A program made the position numbers and the translations under genes. Shown here piece by piece: positions 34,796-47,975 of a DNA stretch of 64,000 bases (within the stretch, counting starts at the first letter, position 1; the number at the start of each line of letters is the position of its first letter). The stretch is from Pseudoscleropodium purum (lineage: Eukaryota; Streptophyta; Bryopsida; Hypnales; Brachytheciaceae): contig OZ017805.1 of assembly GCA_963969395.1 (NCBI GenBank), positions 8,122,001-8,186,000 on the forward strand. Direction: 5' to 3'. A model generated the notes under the pieces. It was not told where the DNA came from, searched no databases, and saw only the letters and a list, made by a program, of their open reading frames with translations.

Positions 34796-37700
34796 TATCG
34801 CATGGGAAGTCTAGGCGTAAGTATCTTTACACACAAAAACGTGGTAAGATGACATGAATAATCGTCCCGAGGAATTCTAGATGCCTTTCCAAACTCCAAT
34901 ATTCGAATGGTCGTTTTCTCCTCCTCCAACTACTCTCTTTCACCCTCTTTTCTGGAATCACTACTATCCAGATTCCAATCCAGATTTGGTATCACCCAAT
35001 TTTCCAGTTTTGCCTCATAACAAACTGATTTTCAATTCCTCTGTTTTACCATCAGAGGGGCCGTTATTGATCTTTGAGGGGTAGGGACTTCACCACTCTA
35101 GCCTATTCACTACACAGACAAAAACAAACAAACAACAAACACCCAAGTACTTAAGGTATTGTAGCACAGAAGATAGATCCGGATCCTCACAACATCTCGG
35201 ATGGCCAATCTGGAATATAGGTCACTCAAGACTACATTCACATCTCCTTACTACAACGATAGATTTTAGATGATCGGAACTAACAAGGGGATAATCTTTC
35301 TAAGTGTAAGACAAATCTTAAGGTTAGCAGACCTTCCGGTGAGTGGGAGTTTCCTTTGACAATTGCTAATTTTTGTATAGAATTGTTACCAATTCCAGAT
35401 CGGCACTTACACCACTTTTCACTAAAAATTAGATTACCGTTCTAGTAGTTCAAAGGCACTATGCGCAGTTCCCTCGTCTTATATCTAACATCATTACAAT
35501 AATATTCCCTTAGTTCGATTAACTTATTCGCAATCGGGATTCCTCCTCACCCGTTGTTCTCACATTTCAATACTCAAAACAACAAACCAACACAATCTGA
35601 ATACACGGTTGGAGCCAGAATGTTCACCAAGTGACTCAAATTAAAGAAGCAAATGGAATACAACAAAATAACTGCTAGAATGGAATGAGAGGGCAACAAA
35701 CTTGCCTGCCCTTAAAACCAAAATTACAACCAAAGTCAATGCCTAAAAAGCCAGAAAGGCATCCTAGAAATCAAGGCAACCAACCAGTGAACAACCCAGG
35801 ATATCCGGAACATCCACAGCCCAACTGTTCCGACAAATTCAAAACTCCTAAAACGATCCAAAACTCGGACCCACGCTTGGAAATTCCGCTTACAGATAAA
35901 AACCCTACCTAAATACCTATACTCTATCTACCTCGCCGTGCCTTCTTGGAGTTGCTTATGCTTTGACTGCCCGAAGTCTTCACTGAAGCCTTCACTAGTA
36001 TATTCTTTGCTGATGACCGAATTTGGGGCTTCTGTGAAACCTTGGGAGGTGAGTTTTCTGATTCCGTCTCTTTTTCAGATCCGGATTTCAACACCTCTTC
36101 TTTCGACTCCTCAATCTTTTGAATGTCCAGGTCCTTGACTTGCGATGATTCGCTTAATTTAATCTCATCACAATCTCGTTTTGGCATTGACTGTTGCATA
36201 TGAGAGAAATCTTACGGATGAGATTCAGCTGAATTTGTCATTACTCCAATTTTTGCGTCAAGGTTATCGCAAACCGTTAATTCGACTACCATAAACTTTC
36301 CGGTCGTGACTTTCCCAAGTGGTGGGAAAATCGAGACAGAAAGCGCTTGTTCTACCAAAATAGACTTTCCACTTGTCTCTTACTTTGGCTCAAGTCCCGC
36401 TGGTCCTGATGGAGTCTGTGCTTGACTACTTGAGGGTCCTGCTATTGGAGTGAGGATAGACTTTAGTCCCTTTGATTGGAGCTGGATCAGGCCACTCAAA
36501 GCTTGTTAGATCGGGCTCTATCGAATCGGAGTATTTTGGAATATACTCTTAGAGACTTCCGGAAACCCTTCTAAGTCGATGGCTTGTTCCGAATCTAAAT
36601 ACCCTAGTAACTTCCGCATGTCCTTCAAAACAATCCCCATTCGGGCTTTGAAGTCGACCAGGATCTTTACCATTCTAGATTCGGTCATATGCCCTTTTTT
36701 AGCCAACCATACGCTGTAGAATTCAGCTTGGATCACCGTATGTTCTGGAACCATGATGAGTTCCTCGAGGTCGTGGACAAATCGGAGAGCCTTCATCTCG
36801 CCGTGTTCAGCTCCCCTTCCATCCACACCAGTTGGGACTTGAAGTTGTCCCTTTCCTCCTCCAACTTCCGAATCTGTTCTTCCTTTTATCGAAACTCCTC
36901 CGGATTCGGACGTTTCCGGATCTCCTCCAAAATTTGGTTTGACTCTACCTTGAGTTCGTTTGCGATAAGAAGAATGTGATCCTCGAAGTTGCTATACATC
37001 TGTTTAGCCTACTACATTTATTGAATTCCAGCTTCAAAAAACTCAAGCTCTTAGGATTGTTCTGGATTTGGTATTGGTTCTTTCGGTTCCAGTGTTGGCG
37101 CCTTCCCCCATGCCGTCGGATTTGTGAACTTTCTTCATTTCCGGTCCATTGCTTTCTCTTCCTCTTCCAGTTGCTTTTCTTTGGATTCGTTCTCCTCCTT
37201 CTTTAGCTCTTCCGTGAGGTCATACTTTAGGATTTTGACTCCAGTATTGTATTCAATTGTCTCCCTAACACTCAAGACCTTCATGTAGTGATAGAGGTGG
37301 ACAGATATGGCATGACAGGGTTGTGCTTTGCTTGGCCTATGTGCTCTATCAGCTTGCCCACGACTCCTTGAATCACTCTTCCCCAATGGACAATCCAGTC
37401 CTTGAAAGCTCCAAAAATGGTATTGGCCACTGTGACCGTAACGTAGATAGGCTTTTCCGGATACAAAATTGGAATAAGGAAGTTCAGTACTCGTCTATGC
37501 CTCTCGTTTTTATAGTCGCTAATGGCAAAACCCTCCTTTGAATGGGCTTGACTCCGAAACTTTCCGGTCATGTACTTCTTCACTCTTCCAACTAGTCTGA
37601 GCCCATTTTTCTTAAATAAATAGACATCTGCCGAGATGTCTTTCGTCCAAGCTACTGGTCGACCTCTCACTATCAACTCATACTGATTCAGAATTCCATA

Positions 37701-38350
37701 AATGAGTTCCTAAATCATCTCCTTGTTCTTCATGCTCCATGGCCTATCTAACAATCTGACACACCTAATACACATGAGGTCCTCCTTGAACTACACTTAG
37801 TAATCCAGATCAGAAGGAATAACCGAACAAACCATCTGGGTTAAAACTCCAAATTTTTGTGCAGCCGGATCGACAACTACCACCATGAATTACCGATAAC
37901 TCACAAATCTAATCCAATACTACTCTTTCTGTTTCTTCCTATCTCAGTCACTAACTCACCACTCTTTCTCTCAACTATACATTCATCAAGTTCAGTAAGG
38001 AAAGAAGGAGAAAATGAGGAGTGGTGGTGGATTTAAGTACTTGGTGCGCGGTCGAGAGTTCCTGGTGGAGAACAGGTAGATGACCAGTCCCCTAACAATC
38101 TTCTAGTTTCTTAGACCGAAAATCTAGAACATAGGTTTGAAGAATTTGGTACTTTTCCGGATTCTGGATCCGTATTGGATTTGTTTCCGCAACATTACTA
38201 AAGGTTTTAGCTATCTGGAAACGGACTATTTCTATTATAGTCATAGTGTAGTGGAAATCTGTAGAAGTTACCAAAAAAATTGAAATTTGCAAGTCTATCT
38301 AATCCAAATTCTAGACTAACTTATCCTATTTGAGTTTTCGTGCTCCCACA
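34796..38350 (-). mobile_element. family-2 LTR C, inverted, inserted in LTR B (about 3555 bp)
   Basis: On the minus strand it starts TGTGGGAGCACGAAAACTC at 38350 and ends in the CCTAGACTTCCCATGCGATA region at 34796. It contains its own decayed ORF. The flanks (TATTC on the left, TAGTA on the right) do not give a clean duplication, but a near-repeat of about 14 bp (AGTAGACCAAAYA) occurs on both sides. Confidence 0.75.
35924..37886 (-). pseudogene. decayed LTR ORF of LTR C
   Basis: Minus strand from ATG 37886-37884 to TAG 35926-35924, about 654 codons with scattered stops and shifts. Long pieces are 37676-37281 (N-terminal domain, RVLNFLIPILYPEKP), 36826-36518 (ESRMVKILVDFKARMGIVLK) and 36199-35924 (ending SKKARRGR). 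The family-2 protein is therefore about 650 aa and ends in a lysine/arginine-rich tail, unlike the family-1 protein. Confidence 0.7.
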
Positions 38351-40097
38351 TAGTAGACCAAATAGATGTATGGCGACTTGGAGGACCATGTACTTGTCAT
38401 CTTAGTTGAACTCAAAATGGAGTTGGACCAAATTTTGAAAGAGATCTGGAAACAGCCAAATTCGGAAAAGTTCCGACAGAAGGAGGAACAAATCCAGAAG
38501 TTGCAAGAAGAAAAGGATAGCCTCAAGTCCCAATTAGAGTTGACGGAAGGAGAGCTTAGTGCGGCAAGACAAAAGGAGATGGAGGCTCTTTCACTTGTCC
38601 ACGATTTGAAGGAACTCTTCATGGTTTTGAAACATACGGTAATCAGAGCTGACCTTTACACTGCCTAGTTGGAGAAAGAAGTTCATATGACTAGATCAAG
38701 AATGGTTTAGATGTTGGTCAATTTTAAAGCCCTGATGAAAGTTGTCTTAAGGAACATGCGTAAGTTATTGGAGTAATTGGATCCAAAATGGGCTATAGAC
38801 TTAGAAGGATTTTTAAAAGTCACCAAAAGTATATTTCGGGATACTTCGGTTTGACATACTCTGGTTCAACAGACTTCTAGTGTTCTAATTTAGCTACAAT
38901 CAAAAGGGCTAAAGTCTATTCCTACTCCAGCTGCCAGTCCGCTAGTCAATCAAGCGCGGACTCCAATAGAACAAGCAATACCAAAGCTGAAGAAGGAACC
39001 AAGTGAAAAGTTTGTTCTAATTGAACAAGGAGTTTCTGTCCCAATTCTTCTTCCACCTGGAAGAATCATGGCCGGAAAGTTCAAGGCATCTGGATTGAAG
39101 GTCTCAGTAATCTCGATGCACGGATTGGAGCGATGATGAATCCAGCCCAATTTCATCCGGAAGACTTTTTGCACATGTAGCATTGGACACCAAAGCGGGA
39201 TCGTGCGGAGATTGAATTGAGTGATTTGCTGCAAGCCAAGGATCTAGAGATTTAGGAGATCAAGGAGTTGGAAGAGGAGGTGTTGAAGTGCGGATTCGAG
39301 GAAGAGATGGAACTCGAAGACTTACCCCAAAAAATTCAACACAAACCTCAAACCTGTTCGTCAATGAAAAATACACTCGTAAAGGCTTTGGTAAAGACTC
39401 TGGGTAGTCAAAGTGGGAGTAGTACGAAGAAAACATAGTAGGCTAGATAGATAGCTAGAAGTTAGTTAGGATTTTCATTCCAAAACAAGTTTTCCAAGCG
39501 TGGGCCAAGGTTCTAGATTTCTAGGGCCAATTGGCTGTGAACTTTCTGAATATTTTAGGGTGTTCATTATATGATTACTCTAATTTCTAGGGCTAATTGG
39601 TTGTGAACTTTCTGAATATTTCAGGGTGTTCATTGTATGATTACCCTAATTTCTAGGGTGCCTAGTTGGCTATTTAGGCATTGACTTTGGATTTTGGTTT
39701 TTAAAGGTAGGTAGGTTTGTTGCCTCTCATTCTATCCTAGCAATTATTCCATTGTTGTTCATTCCCTTCTATAATCTGAACCACCACTTGGATATTTTGG
39801 CTTCAACATCTATATAAGGATTGTGCTGGTTTATTTGTTGGAGGGTTGAAATGTGAGAAGAACAAGTGAGGAGCAATCTAAATTTCGGATAACTAAATTG
39901 GATTAAAGGAGTATTATTATATTGGTGTTAGATTTGGGACAAAGGAGTTGTACGTGGTGTCTTTGAATTATCAGAATGATAATCCGGTTATATTGAAGTA
40001 TAGTGCAAGTACAAATCTAAAATTAGAAATGATTCCATATAGAGATTAGCAACCGCTAGGGAAAACTCCTACTCACTAGAAAATCTGCTAACCTTGG
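38351..40097 (+). mobile_element. family-2 LTR B, second segment
   Basis: Continuation of LTR B from GTAGACCAAATAGATGTATG to AACCTTGG, ending at the D insertion. Contains the coiled-coil and C-terminal part of the decayed ORF (to 39450) and the post-ORF region. A roughly 60-bp near-direct repeat occurs around 39520-39660 (twice TTTCTAGGGCCAATTGG...TATTTYAGGGTGTTCATT). Confidence 0.7.
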
Positions 40098-42741
40098 TGT
40101 CGCAAGTGCAATCTAGGTGTAAGTATCTTTATACACCAAAACATAGTAAAATGACAAAAATTATCATCCTTAGGAATTCCAGATGTTCTTCCAAACTCCA
40201 ATATTCGGATGATTGTTTTCTTTTCGTCCAACTACTCTCTTCTACTCTTTTTTGGGAACCAACTACTTTCCGGATTTCAATCCGGATTCGGTATCATCCA
40301 GTTTCTAGTTACATCTTTCAATATACTAGTTTTCAATTCCTTTGTTTTACCATCAGAGGGTTTGTTATTGATCTTTGGAAGAGTAGGGACTTCACTACTC
40401 TAGTCTATTCACTACATAGGCAAAAACAAACAAAAAAACACCGAAGTACTCAAGGTGTTGTAGCATAGAAAGTAGATCTTGATCCTCACAATATTCCGGA
40501 TGGCCGATGTGAAACGCAAGTCATTTAGGACAGTGTTCACTCCTCTTTATTACAACGACAAACCTCAGGCATCCGGAGTTGAGAAAGAAGTAATCTTTCT
40601 AGATCTAAGACGGATCCCAAGGTTAGCAGACCTTCTGATGAGTGGAAGTTTCCTTTGGCAGTCGCTAATCTCCGCACATAATTGTTTCTAATTCTGAATC
40701 TGCACTCATTCCACTCTTCACTAAAAACCAGATTATTGTTTCGGTAGTTCAAAAGAACCACGCGTTGCTCCCTTGTCTCGTATCTAACATCATTACAACA
40801 GTACTCCCTCAATCCAATCAAGTTATCCAAAATCCGGATTCCTCCTCACCTATCCTTCTCACATCTCAACACTCCAAGCAACAAACTAACACCACCTGAA
40901 TATAAAGTTGGAGCCAAAATGTCTACCAGGTGGCTCAAATTAAAGAAGGGAATGAAATACACAAAATAATTGCTAGGATGGAATGAGAGGGCAACAAACT
41001 TGCCTGCCCTTAAAAATCAAAATCACAACCAAAGTCAACGCCTAAAAAGCCAAAAAAGCACCCCAAAAATTAGGGCAACCAACCAATGAACAACCCGGGA
41101 TATCTAGAATATACATAGTCCAATTGTCCCTACAAATCCCAAACCCCTAAATCAATCCAGAACCCAAGCCCACGCTTAGAAATCTCAATCCAAAATAAAA
41201 ATCGTACCCACCTACCTACTATCTATCTACTCCATCATGCGTTCTTCGAGTTGCTCCTATTTTGACTATCTAGAGTTGTCACCAAAACCTTCATCGGTGT
41301 ATTTTTTGCTTATGACCAAGAATGAGGTTTACGTGAAACCTTTGGAGGTGAGTCTTTAGATTCCATCTCTTCCTTGAATCCGAACTTCAATACTTCCTCT
41401 TCCGACTCCTCTATCTCCGGATCCTTCGCTTGTAGTGATTCACTGAGTTCAATCTCAGCACCATTCTGCTTTGGTGTCGACTGTTGCATATGCAAAAAGT
41501 CTTGCAGATGAGATTGGGCCAAATTTGTCATCACTCCAATCTGTGCATCAAGGTTGCTACAAACAGCCAATCCAAATATTATGAACTTTTCGGCTATGAT
41601 TTTCTTAGGTGATGGAAAAATTGGGGTGGAAACTCCTTGCTCTGTTCGAATGGACTTCTTACTTGCTCCTTTCTCCGGTTCAGGTACCGTTGGTCTTGAT
41701 GGAGTCAGTACTTGACTGCCTAATGGACTCGCAGCTGGAGTGAGGATAGAGTTCAGTCCCTCTAATTATGGCTGAATCAGATCACTAGAAGCATGTTGGA
41801 TCAGAGTCTATTGAATCAGAGTATCCTAGAATATGCTCCTGGGGACTTTCGGAAACCCTTCTAAATCGATGGCTCGTTTCGGATCCAAGTATCCCAACAA
41901 CTTTCACATGTCCTTTAAAATAATCCCCATCTGGGCTTTGAAGTCGACCAGGATCTTTACCATTCTTGATCCGATCATGTACCCTTCGTTCTCTAACTAG
42001 GTGGTGTAGAAGTTAGCTTGGATCACCATATACTTCGGAACCATGACGAGTTCCTTGAGGTCGTGGACGAATCATAGAGCCTCCATCTCCTTCCATCTCG
42101 CCGAGTTCAACTCCCCCTTCGTCCACTTGAGTTGGGACTTGAAGCTATCCTTTAACTCCTTCAACTTTCGGATTTGTTCTTCCTTTTGTTGAACCTCTTC
42201 CGGATTCGGGCGTTTTCGAATTTTTTCCAAAATCTAGTCCGAATCCACCTTAAGTTTGCTTGCAATAAAGAGCACATGATCTTTCAAGTCATCATACATT
42301 TGTTTGGCCTGCTGCATCCACTAGATTCTAGCTTCAAAGAACTCAAGATGTTCCGATTCTAGAATCGATCTTCCTTTTTTAGTGTTGGTGCCTTCCCTCG
42401 TGCAACCAGATTTGTGGACTTCTTTTGTTTCTAGTCCACTGCTTCTTCTTCCTCTTTTGGTTGCTCTTTGTCGCAGCTTAGAATTTTGATTTTCTTAGTA
42501 TACACCAAAATAGGAACGGAAACTAGTCATTAAGGAACCGGATCCGATTAGGTGGGGAAGGAAAACTCAGAATTAGCACGGAACGTGAAGTAGTGGGCCT
42601 CTTGGATCTAATCCAGTTAGGAGTAAGTAACGACGGAAACGGAATGCAACATGGATTAGGTCTAGGACCGGATGATGATGATGAACCGGATTATGATGGT
42701 AAACCGGATTCATGATGACAAACCGGAAAGGGTCCAGGGAC

Positions 42742-42748
42742 TATATAA
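42742..42748 (+). promoter_or_regulatory. TATA box upstream of the LTR ORF, copy 3
   Basis: TATATAA, where copies 1 and 2 have TATAAAA. Confidence 0.55.
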
Positions 42749-42939
42749 GGAGGAGCTTTCACTGTTGCACCCCCTTTTAGAAACTCGACCTTCAGCGCGC
42801 GCGGTTGAGTTTTTGTCGTTTGTGCGTTTGTGCGTCTGTACGTTTGTGTTTTGTCTGTTTTGCTTCCGGTTGAGATCGGAGAGAGGAAGTGAGGAACGGG
42901 ACGTGCGGCTAGGAGAGAATGAGGTAGTTTCGAGTGGGA

Positions 42940-44598
42940 ATGCCTCCGCTACGTAGGTCGAGACCAACGAGTCCCTCTGGAGGCGAGGTGAAACTCCGGA
43001 AAGTTATTTCGGTTATTCCCTCCACAAAGCCGGAAAAGTCTGAACTCATGGATGATCTCAAATCCATGGGTTGCGTAGGGTTTGCCGAGAAACCCTGGGG
43101 ATTTAGGGAGGAGAGAATGGTCAAGGAGCTCCTCGGAAAGTTGTCCAACCAGTTTGACAACACCGTGAGAGGAACTCCCGTCAGCTGGAACGAGGGGATG
43201 TGGAGAACGGTTTACAGTTTCCGGGCAGGACGTTTGGGGATAGCAAGCCGGAAGGATGAGTTTGTCTGAGGGAAGTTCAAGGGAGCCGTCAACCCGAAGG
43301 ACGGATACGCGGTCGAGGATTGCTTGGATGACCGACACCGTCGGCTCCTGCAATTCCTGGTTCCGGTTCTTCACCCGGAAAAGCCGACCAGGGTGACGAT
43401 CACCCTCGGCAACACGATTTTCGGTGCCCTAAGTGGTACCCGGAAAGTGGACTGGGCACGGATCATTTCCGATCTCGTGGCCCAGCTGGTTAGTAGGGTT
43501 GGGAAGAAAAGGGCCACTCCAGTGTGCCCTTATCTCTTCCACCTCTATCGGGAGAACCAAGTCCTCACCGACATGGAGGAGAGGGTGTGGAAGACGCAGG
43601 AAGTGCTCCTGAAGTATGGGGAGTCGGAGACGGATGACGAGGCCGAATCCGATTCCGGGTCAGACCGGGAGTCTAGCGAGGAAGAGGAGGAGCCGATGCC
43701 GCCGATCAAGCGACAGAAGCTGACGCCTCCACACAAGCGCGGGACGCCTCCCGGTCAAGACAAACCGGCCCCGGAGGAGAAACCGGAAGCCGAGAAGACC
43801 AATTCCGGGGGAGATCCGGATATGCAAGATCCGTTCAACGGTCTGATCAACGTCCTCTGCAACATCAGGGCGGATTGGGAGGTCAAGCACAGGACGCTTG
43901 CGGCGATCGGCAAGTTGGTGGGTGCTGCACCGGACAGCAAATTGGCGGAACAAGTGGCGGAGTGCATCACGAATCCGGAAGAGACCCGGAAGCAGGAAGC
44001 CGAGATCCACCGGTTGCAGGAGGAGGTGGATAAACTGAAGGCAACACTTTTTGCCTATCAGGAAGACGTGACGGCCGCTCGGGAGATGGCGGAGGAGACT
44101 CGGAAGGTAGCTGAGCAGATCAAGGCGGTCCTGGGAGAGACCGGAATGGCCGCTGCCAAGGCGAAGCTCTTCGACGAGAAGATCCACGAAGAGAAGAAAC
44201 TATCCGGTTCCCGGATAGTCCGGATTCTCGCGGACTTCGCTGAGCAGGTGGAGACAGCAATGGTGGAGGGGCGGAAGGCTGCGGACCGGATCGAGGAGAG
44301 CAGCCGGAAGCTGACGGGAGCGACGTGCGACAAAGGTATTTACCTTTCGGACATCTCGCTACCGGATCTCTTTCCGGATGCAACTATGGCGAAGGATAGG
44401 AAGGATTGGACTCCTGAGTCCAAGAAGTCTGCATGGACTGGGACTCCGGGCACGAGACCGGATATCACCATCGACCTGGAGTCTCCACCCGGATCGAATC
44501 CTGCGAAGGGGGAACGGGTCCGGAATTTGAGCGAAGTCTTCGAGGAGCTAGTCCCGGAGGTCGGAAGCCCGACAATAGCATCTAGAGTTGTAGGGTAG
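42940..44598 (+). pseudogene. LTR-encoded 552-aa protein, copy 3, with one nonsense change
   Basis: The same ORF as 1554-3212, with a single in-frame TGA at 43267-43269 where copies 1 and 2 have CGA (Arg) after DEFV. The rest of the frame is open to TAG 44596-44598, and a downstream ATG (43329) leads a 422-codon C-terminal piece. The change is a CpG transition (CGA to TGA), typical of methylated-cytosine deamination. Apart from this the protein is almost identical to copy 1, so inactivation is recent. Confidence 0.8.
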
Positions 44599-44749
44599 AT
44601 AGGATTTTAATTTCAGTTAGGAGTAGGAGCGGATCCGGATCCGGATCCGGCTCAACAGTATTAGGTTAGACCGGAAGTTAGATTAAGGTGGCGGCGGACC
44701 CCCACGGGTTTTCCGCTCCTTTTTGTGCTTTTAGGGTTTTTACCCTTTG

Positions 44750-44758
44750 TATATAAAT
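44750..44758 (+). promoter_or_regulatory. second TATA box, copy 3
   Basis: TATATAAAT, in the same context as 3364-3372. Confidence 0.5.
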
Positions 44759-46972
44759 CGGTTCCCGCGATGGGAATTAGGAGTTGTCCATTTTGCAAAT
44801 TTTGTTGTACCTTTCTTTTCTCCTCATTGTGTGTCTCTCTCCAGCGCGACAGGATTGTATGATGTGGAGTTAGGATAGTACGAGTTGGTTTGCAAGTGAT
44901 TTCTCCCCTTGGTGTTTATTTTCCGATCCTAGGTGCATGTGAGTAGGTACCGAAGAGTTGGGAGTGAACTTAGTTCCTCAGCACGTCTAGAGTTTGAGAT
45001 TCCGGGTGAGAAAGCCGTTGTTAGGCTAGGCGGGTAGGGAGGGATTCCCTAGCTGCGCTAGAACTCCCGGGTGGGAAATCCGGTTGAGTGTCCGATCTCC
45101 TGTGAGGTCTCACCACCCGTATGGGTAACGGAAGAACTTTAGTTGATGTTGGAACGGACGGGTGCACTTGTAACCACCTGTCTTCGCACGGATCGGAAGT
45201 AGCATCAAGGTCGTTGTAGTATGAGAGGGTCGAGTGTGGGGTCTTTGTGTGACCTACAATCCGGATTGCTATCTGGGTTGTTGTGAAGGACCAAACCAGA
45301 TCCGGAGTAGCTTAGGAGTTTAGGAAGTAGGACAGTGGGTCTTCAGCCACTATAAGTCACGGAAGGAGTGGTGGGCCTACCACTCTCAAAATTAAGCGGC
45401 GACCCCTCTGATGGTGAAACAGAGGCAAAACTAAACCGGATAGGATTACGGGTACAGGATGACCATCCAGACCGGATTGGTCAGGACGGATTTCCAGAAT
45501 CGGAAGTTGTGAGATCCTGGGATTTGGGTATTTGTATGGACCGGATAGTTAGTAGGACCGGAAGAAGGGGAAATCCGGTCTATAGTTATCCGATGTGGTG
45601 GTATTTCTGGTTCTAGATCTAGGACCGGAAAGTAAGGTTGGGATATTGACTTAGCTTAACTGCTTAATAGAGCTAGATACTTCACAGGATCTCGTGGGTT
45701 CGATCTTTAGAGTCACTTAGTTATACTCTAGGGCGATTTTTGTGAGTATAATGGGGAATTGACCTGCCCTGTGCTGCGACACTCTTCTTCTTCGAATTCC
45801 TTCTCTTCTTTCTCCAACTCATCCATGAGGCCATACTTTAGGATCTCAACTCTAGTGTTGTACTGAATCGTCTCCTTTGCACTCAAGATTTCCTTGTGGT
45901 GATAGAAGTGGAATAGATACAAGGTGATAGGGCTATGTTTTGCCCAGCCCACGTACTTTGCCAGTTTGCCTACCACTTAAATCACTCTCCCCCAATGGAT
46001 AATCCACTCCTCTAAAGCCTCAAAAATGGAATTAGCTACCGTGATTGTAATCCGGGTAGGCTTTTTCGGATATAAGATTGGAATTAGAAAGTTCAGTACC
46101 CATTTATGACTCTCATTCTTACAGTCACTAATAGCAAAACCTTCCTTCGAGTGGCCTAACTTCCAAACTTTCTAGCTACGTACTTATCCATTCTTCCAGC
46201 TAATTTGAGTCCATTCTTTTTAAACAAATAGACATCCACCTAGATGTCTTCCGTCCAAGCTATAGGTCAACCTCTCACTATTAACTCATACTAATTCAAA
46301 ACTCCGTAAATGAGTTTCTGAATCATCTCCTTGTTCTTCATGCTCTACGACCTATCTAACAATACGACACACCTAATACACATGAGTTCTTCCTCTAACT
46401 GCGCTCAGTGAGTCGGATTGGAAGGAATAACCGGACAAACCATCCAAGCTACAACCCTAGTCTTTTGTGTAGCCGGATCACCAGCCACCGCCATAAACCA
46501 CCGCCCTAAACCACTGCCAACCTAATCCGATACAAACGATACTGATCTTTCCGTCCTCTTTCTATCTCAATCGTTAATTCACGAATCTTTCTTTCAACTA
46601 TATGTTTATAAAGTTCAGTAAGAAGAAAGGGAGAAAAAGAGAAGTAGTAGTGGATTTAAGTACCCGACACGCGACCGATAGCTCTCAATGGAGAACGGGT
46701 AGCAGACCGTTCCCTAAACAGTCTCCTAGTTTCCTAGACTGGAAGTCTAGGACATAGGTTTTAATAAATCTAGTACTTTTTTGGATCCCGAATCTATATC
46801 GGATTTGTTTCTATAACATTACTAATGGTTTTAGTAATCCGGAAATTGACTATTTCTATCACAGTCGTAGTGTAGCAAAAATCTCTAGGAGTTACCAAAA
46901 AAAAAAAATTACAAGTCTATCTAACCTTATTCTAAGCTAATTTTATCCGGTTTGAGTTTCCGTACTCCCGCA

Positions 46973-47490
46973 CTTGGAATCCGTCTTACACCTAGAAAGA
47001 TTACCCCCTTGTTAGTTTTGGATGCCTAAAATCTGTTGTTGTAAAGGGGAGTGAATGTAGTCCTAAATGACTTGCATTTTGGATTGGCCATCCGAAACGT
47101 TATGAAGATCTGGATCTTCTTTCCGTACTGCAACACCTTGATTATTTGGGTGTTTGTTTGTTTTTGTCAATTTAGTAAGTAGAGAAACTAGTGTAGTGAG
47201 TCCCTATTCCTTGAAAGACCAATAGTGGATCCTCTAAGAGTAAAACAAAGGTATTGAAAACTAGTTCTTTCGAAAGACATATCCAGAATCTAGAAAAGAA
47301 CGGATTTGGATTGAAACCAGATAGTAGTATGAATCCGAAAGAATGAGAAAGAGTAGCTGGAAGAGGACAAAGAGGGAATCCGGATATTGAAGTTTGGAAG
47401 AACATCTGAAATTTCCTAGGACGATAATTTGTGGCATCTTACCACATTTTTGTGGCTAAAGATACTTACACCTAGATTGTGCGTACGGCA
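46973..47490 (+). mobile_element. family-2 LTR B, third segment and 3' end
   Basis: Begins with the CTTGG duplication and continues AATCCGTCTTACACCTAGAAAG to the LTR end at GTGCGTACGGCA (47490). No primer-binding site follows, which agrees with B being a 3' LTR. Confidence 0.75.
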
Positions 47491-47970
47491 CTCTGTCCGA
47501 TTCTATTTGATGAAAGCAAAAGAATAGAGAAATACAATTATATGTTTGAAGACAGAATCAAGTAAACTAGACAATGGAAAGGAGCTCTAAAATCCACGAA
47601 TCAATTGCTTGTTTTCCTTAGGAAGTGCTTTCATTGCCATCGGGCAGTGCAAACCTTTAGGATTTTTTTGCTGAGCAAAAAAAACATAGTCAAGAAATTA
47701 CAATTAGACCTCTAGGTATCGAAAATGAATCATGTACATTTTATTTACAAAGATTACAAAATACATTTTGCATATGACAACCTCATCTACATTTTGGATA
47801 ATTTACATATCAATTTTATGCTTTTTGTATTCTATTTGCAAAAAAAGGAAGAGGACTAGTGGTCATCACTATACAATCAAGGAGGAACTTCTTGTCAAAG
47901 ACAATATATAAAGTATAAATGACAATCACTAGAAAAGAAGGGCTTCTATATTGGGAAGACACACCATTGA
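47491..47970. other. no recognised gene
   Basis: Flank of LTR B. AT-rich, no motif. Confidence 0.4.
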
Positions 47971-47975
47971 TTGAA

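Larger units (their letters stand above)
33901..39450 (+). pseudogene. decayed LTR ORF of LTR B, split by LTR C
   Basis: The start ATG is lost (ATA near 33901). Long readable pieces are 34013-34414 (ELIVRGRPVAWMEDIW, SKEGFAMSDC-like, FFIPILYPEKP) and 34396-34683 (the LYHHREVL region and a Glu-rich stretch). After LTR C comes 38366-38668, a KLQEEKDSLKSQLELTEGEL coiled coil. The terminal TAG is at 39448-39450. It is the best-preserved family-2 version of the N-terminal domain and shows that the domain is shared with the 552-aa family-1 protein. Confidence 0.7.
42469..45781 (+). mobile_element. family-1 copy 3: solo LTR, 3313 bp, inserted in LTR D
   Basis: Perfect TGTCGCAGC/GCTGCGACA ends and a perfect duplication CTCTT (42464-42468 and 45782-45786). 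From about 43025 onward it is nearly identical to copy 1, including the whole post-ORF region. Before about 42990 it shares copy-2-specific bases. It is among the youngest insertions in the window, being nested in D, which is nested in B. Confidence 0.85.
41223..46494 (-). pseudogene. decayed LTR ORF of LTR D, split by copy 3
   Basis: Minus strand from ATG 46494-46492 to a stop at 41225-41223. Recognisable parts are the KLAKYVGWAKHSPITLYLF segment (45976-45728) and the SKEEMESKDSPPKV-type acidic tail (41570-41310). Copy 3 lies in the Glu-rich region. Multiple stops. Confidence 0.65.
40098..46972 (-). mobile_element. family-2 LTR D, inverted solo LTR in LTR B, interrupted by copy 3
   Basis: Ends TGTCGCAAGTGC (40098) and GTACTCCCGCA (46972), flanked by a perfect 5-bp duplication CTTGG (40093-40097 and 46973-46977). 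The LTR B sequence AACCTTGG|AATCCGTC is restored when D is removed. Without copy 3 it is about 3557 bp. No internal region is present, so this is a clear solo LTR of family 2. Confidence 0.85.
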
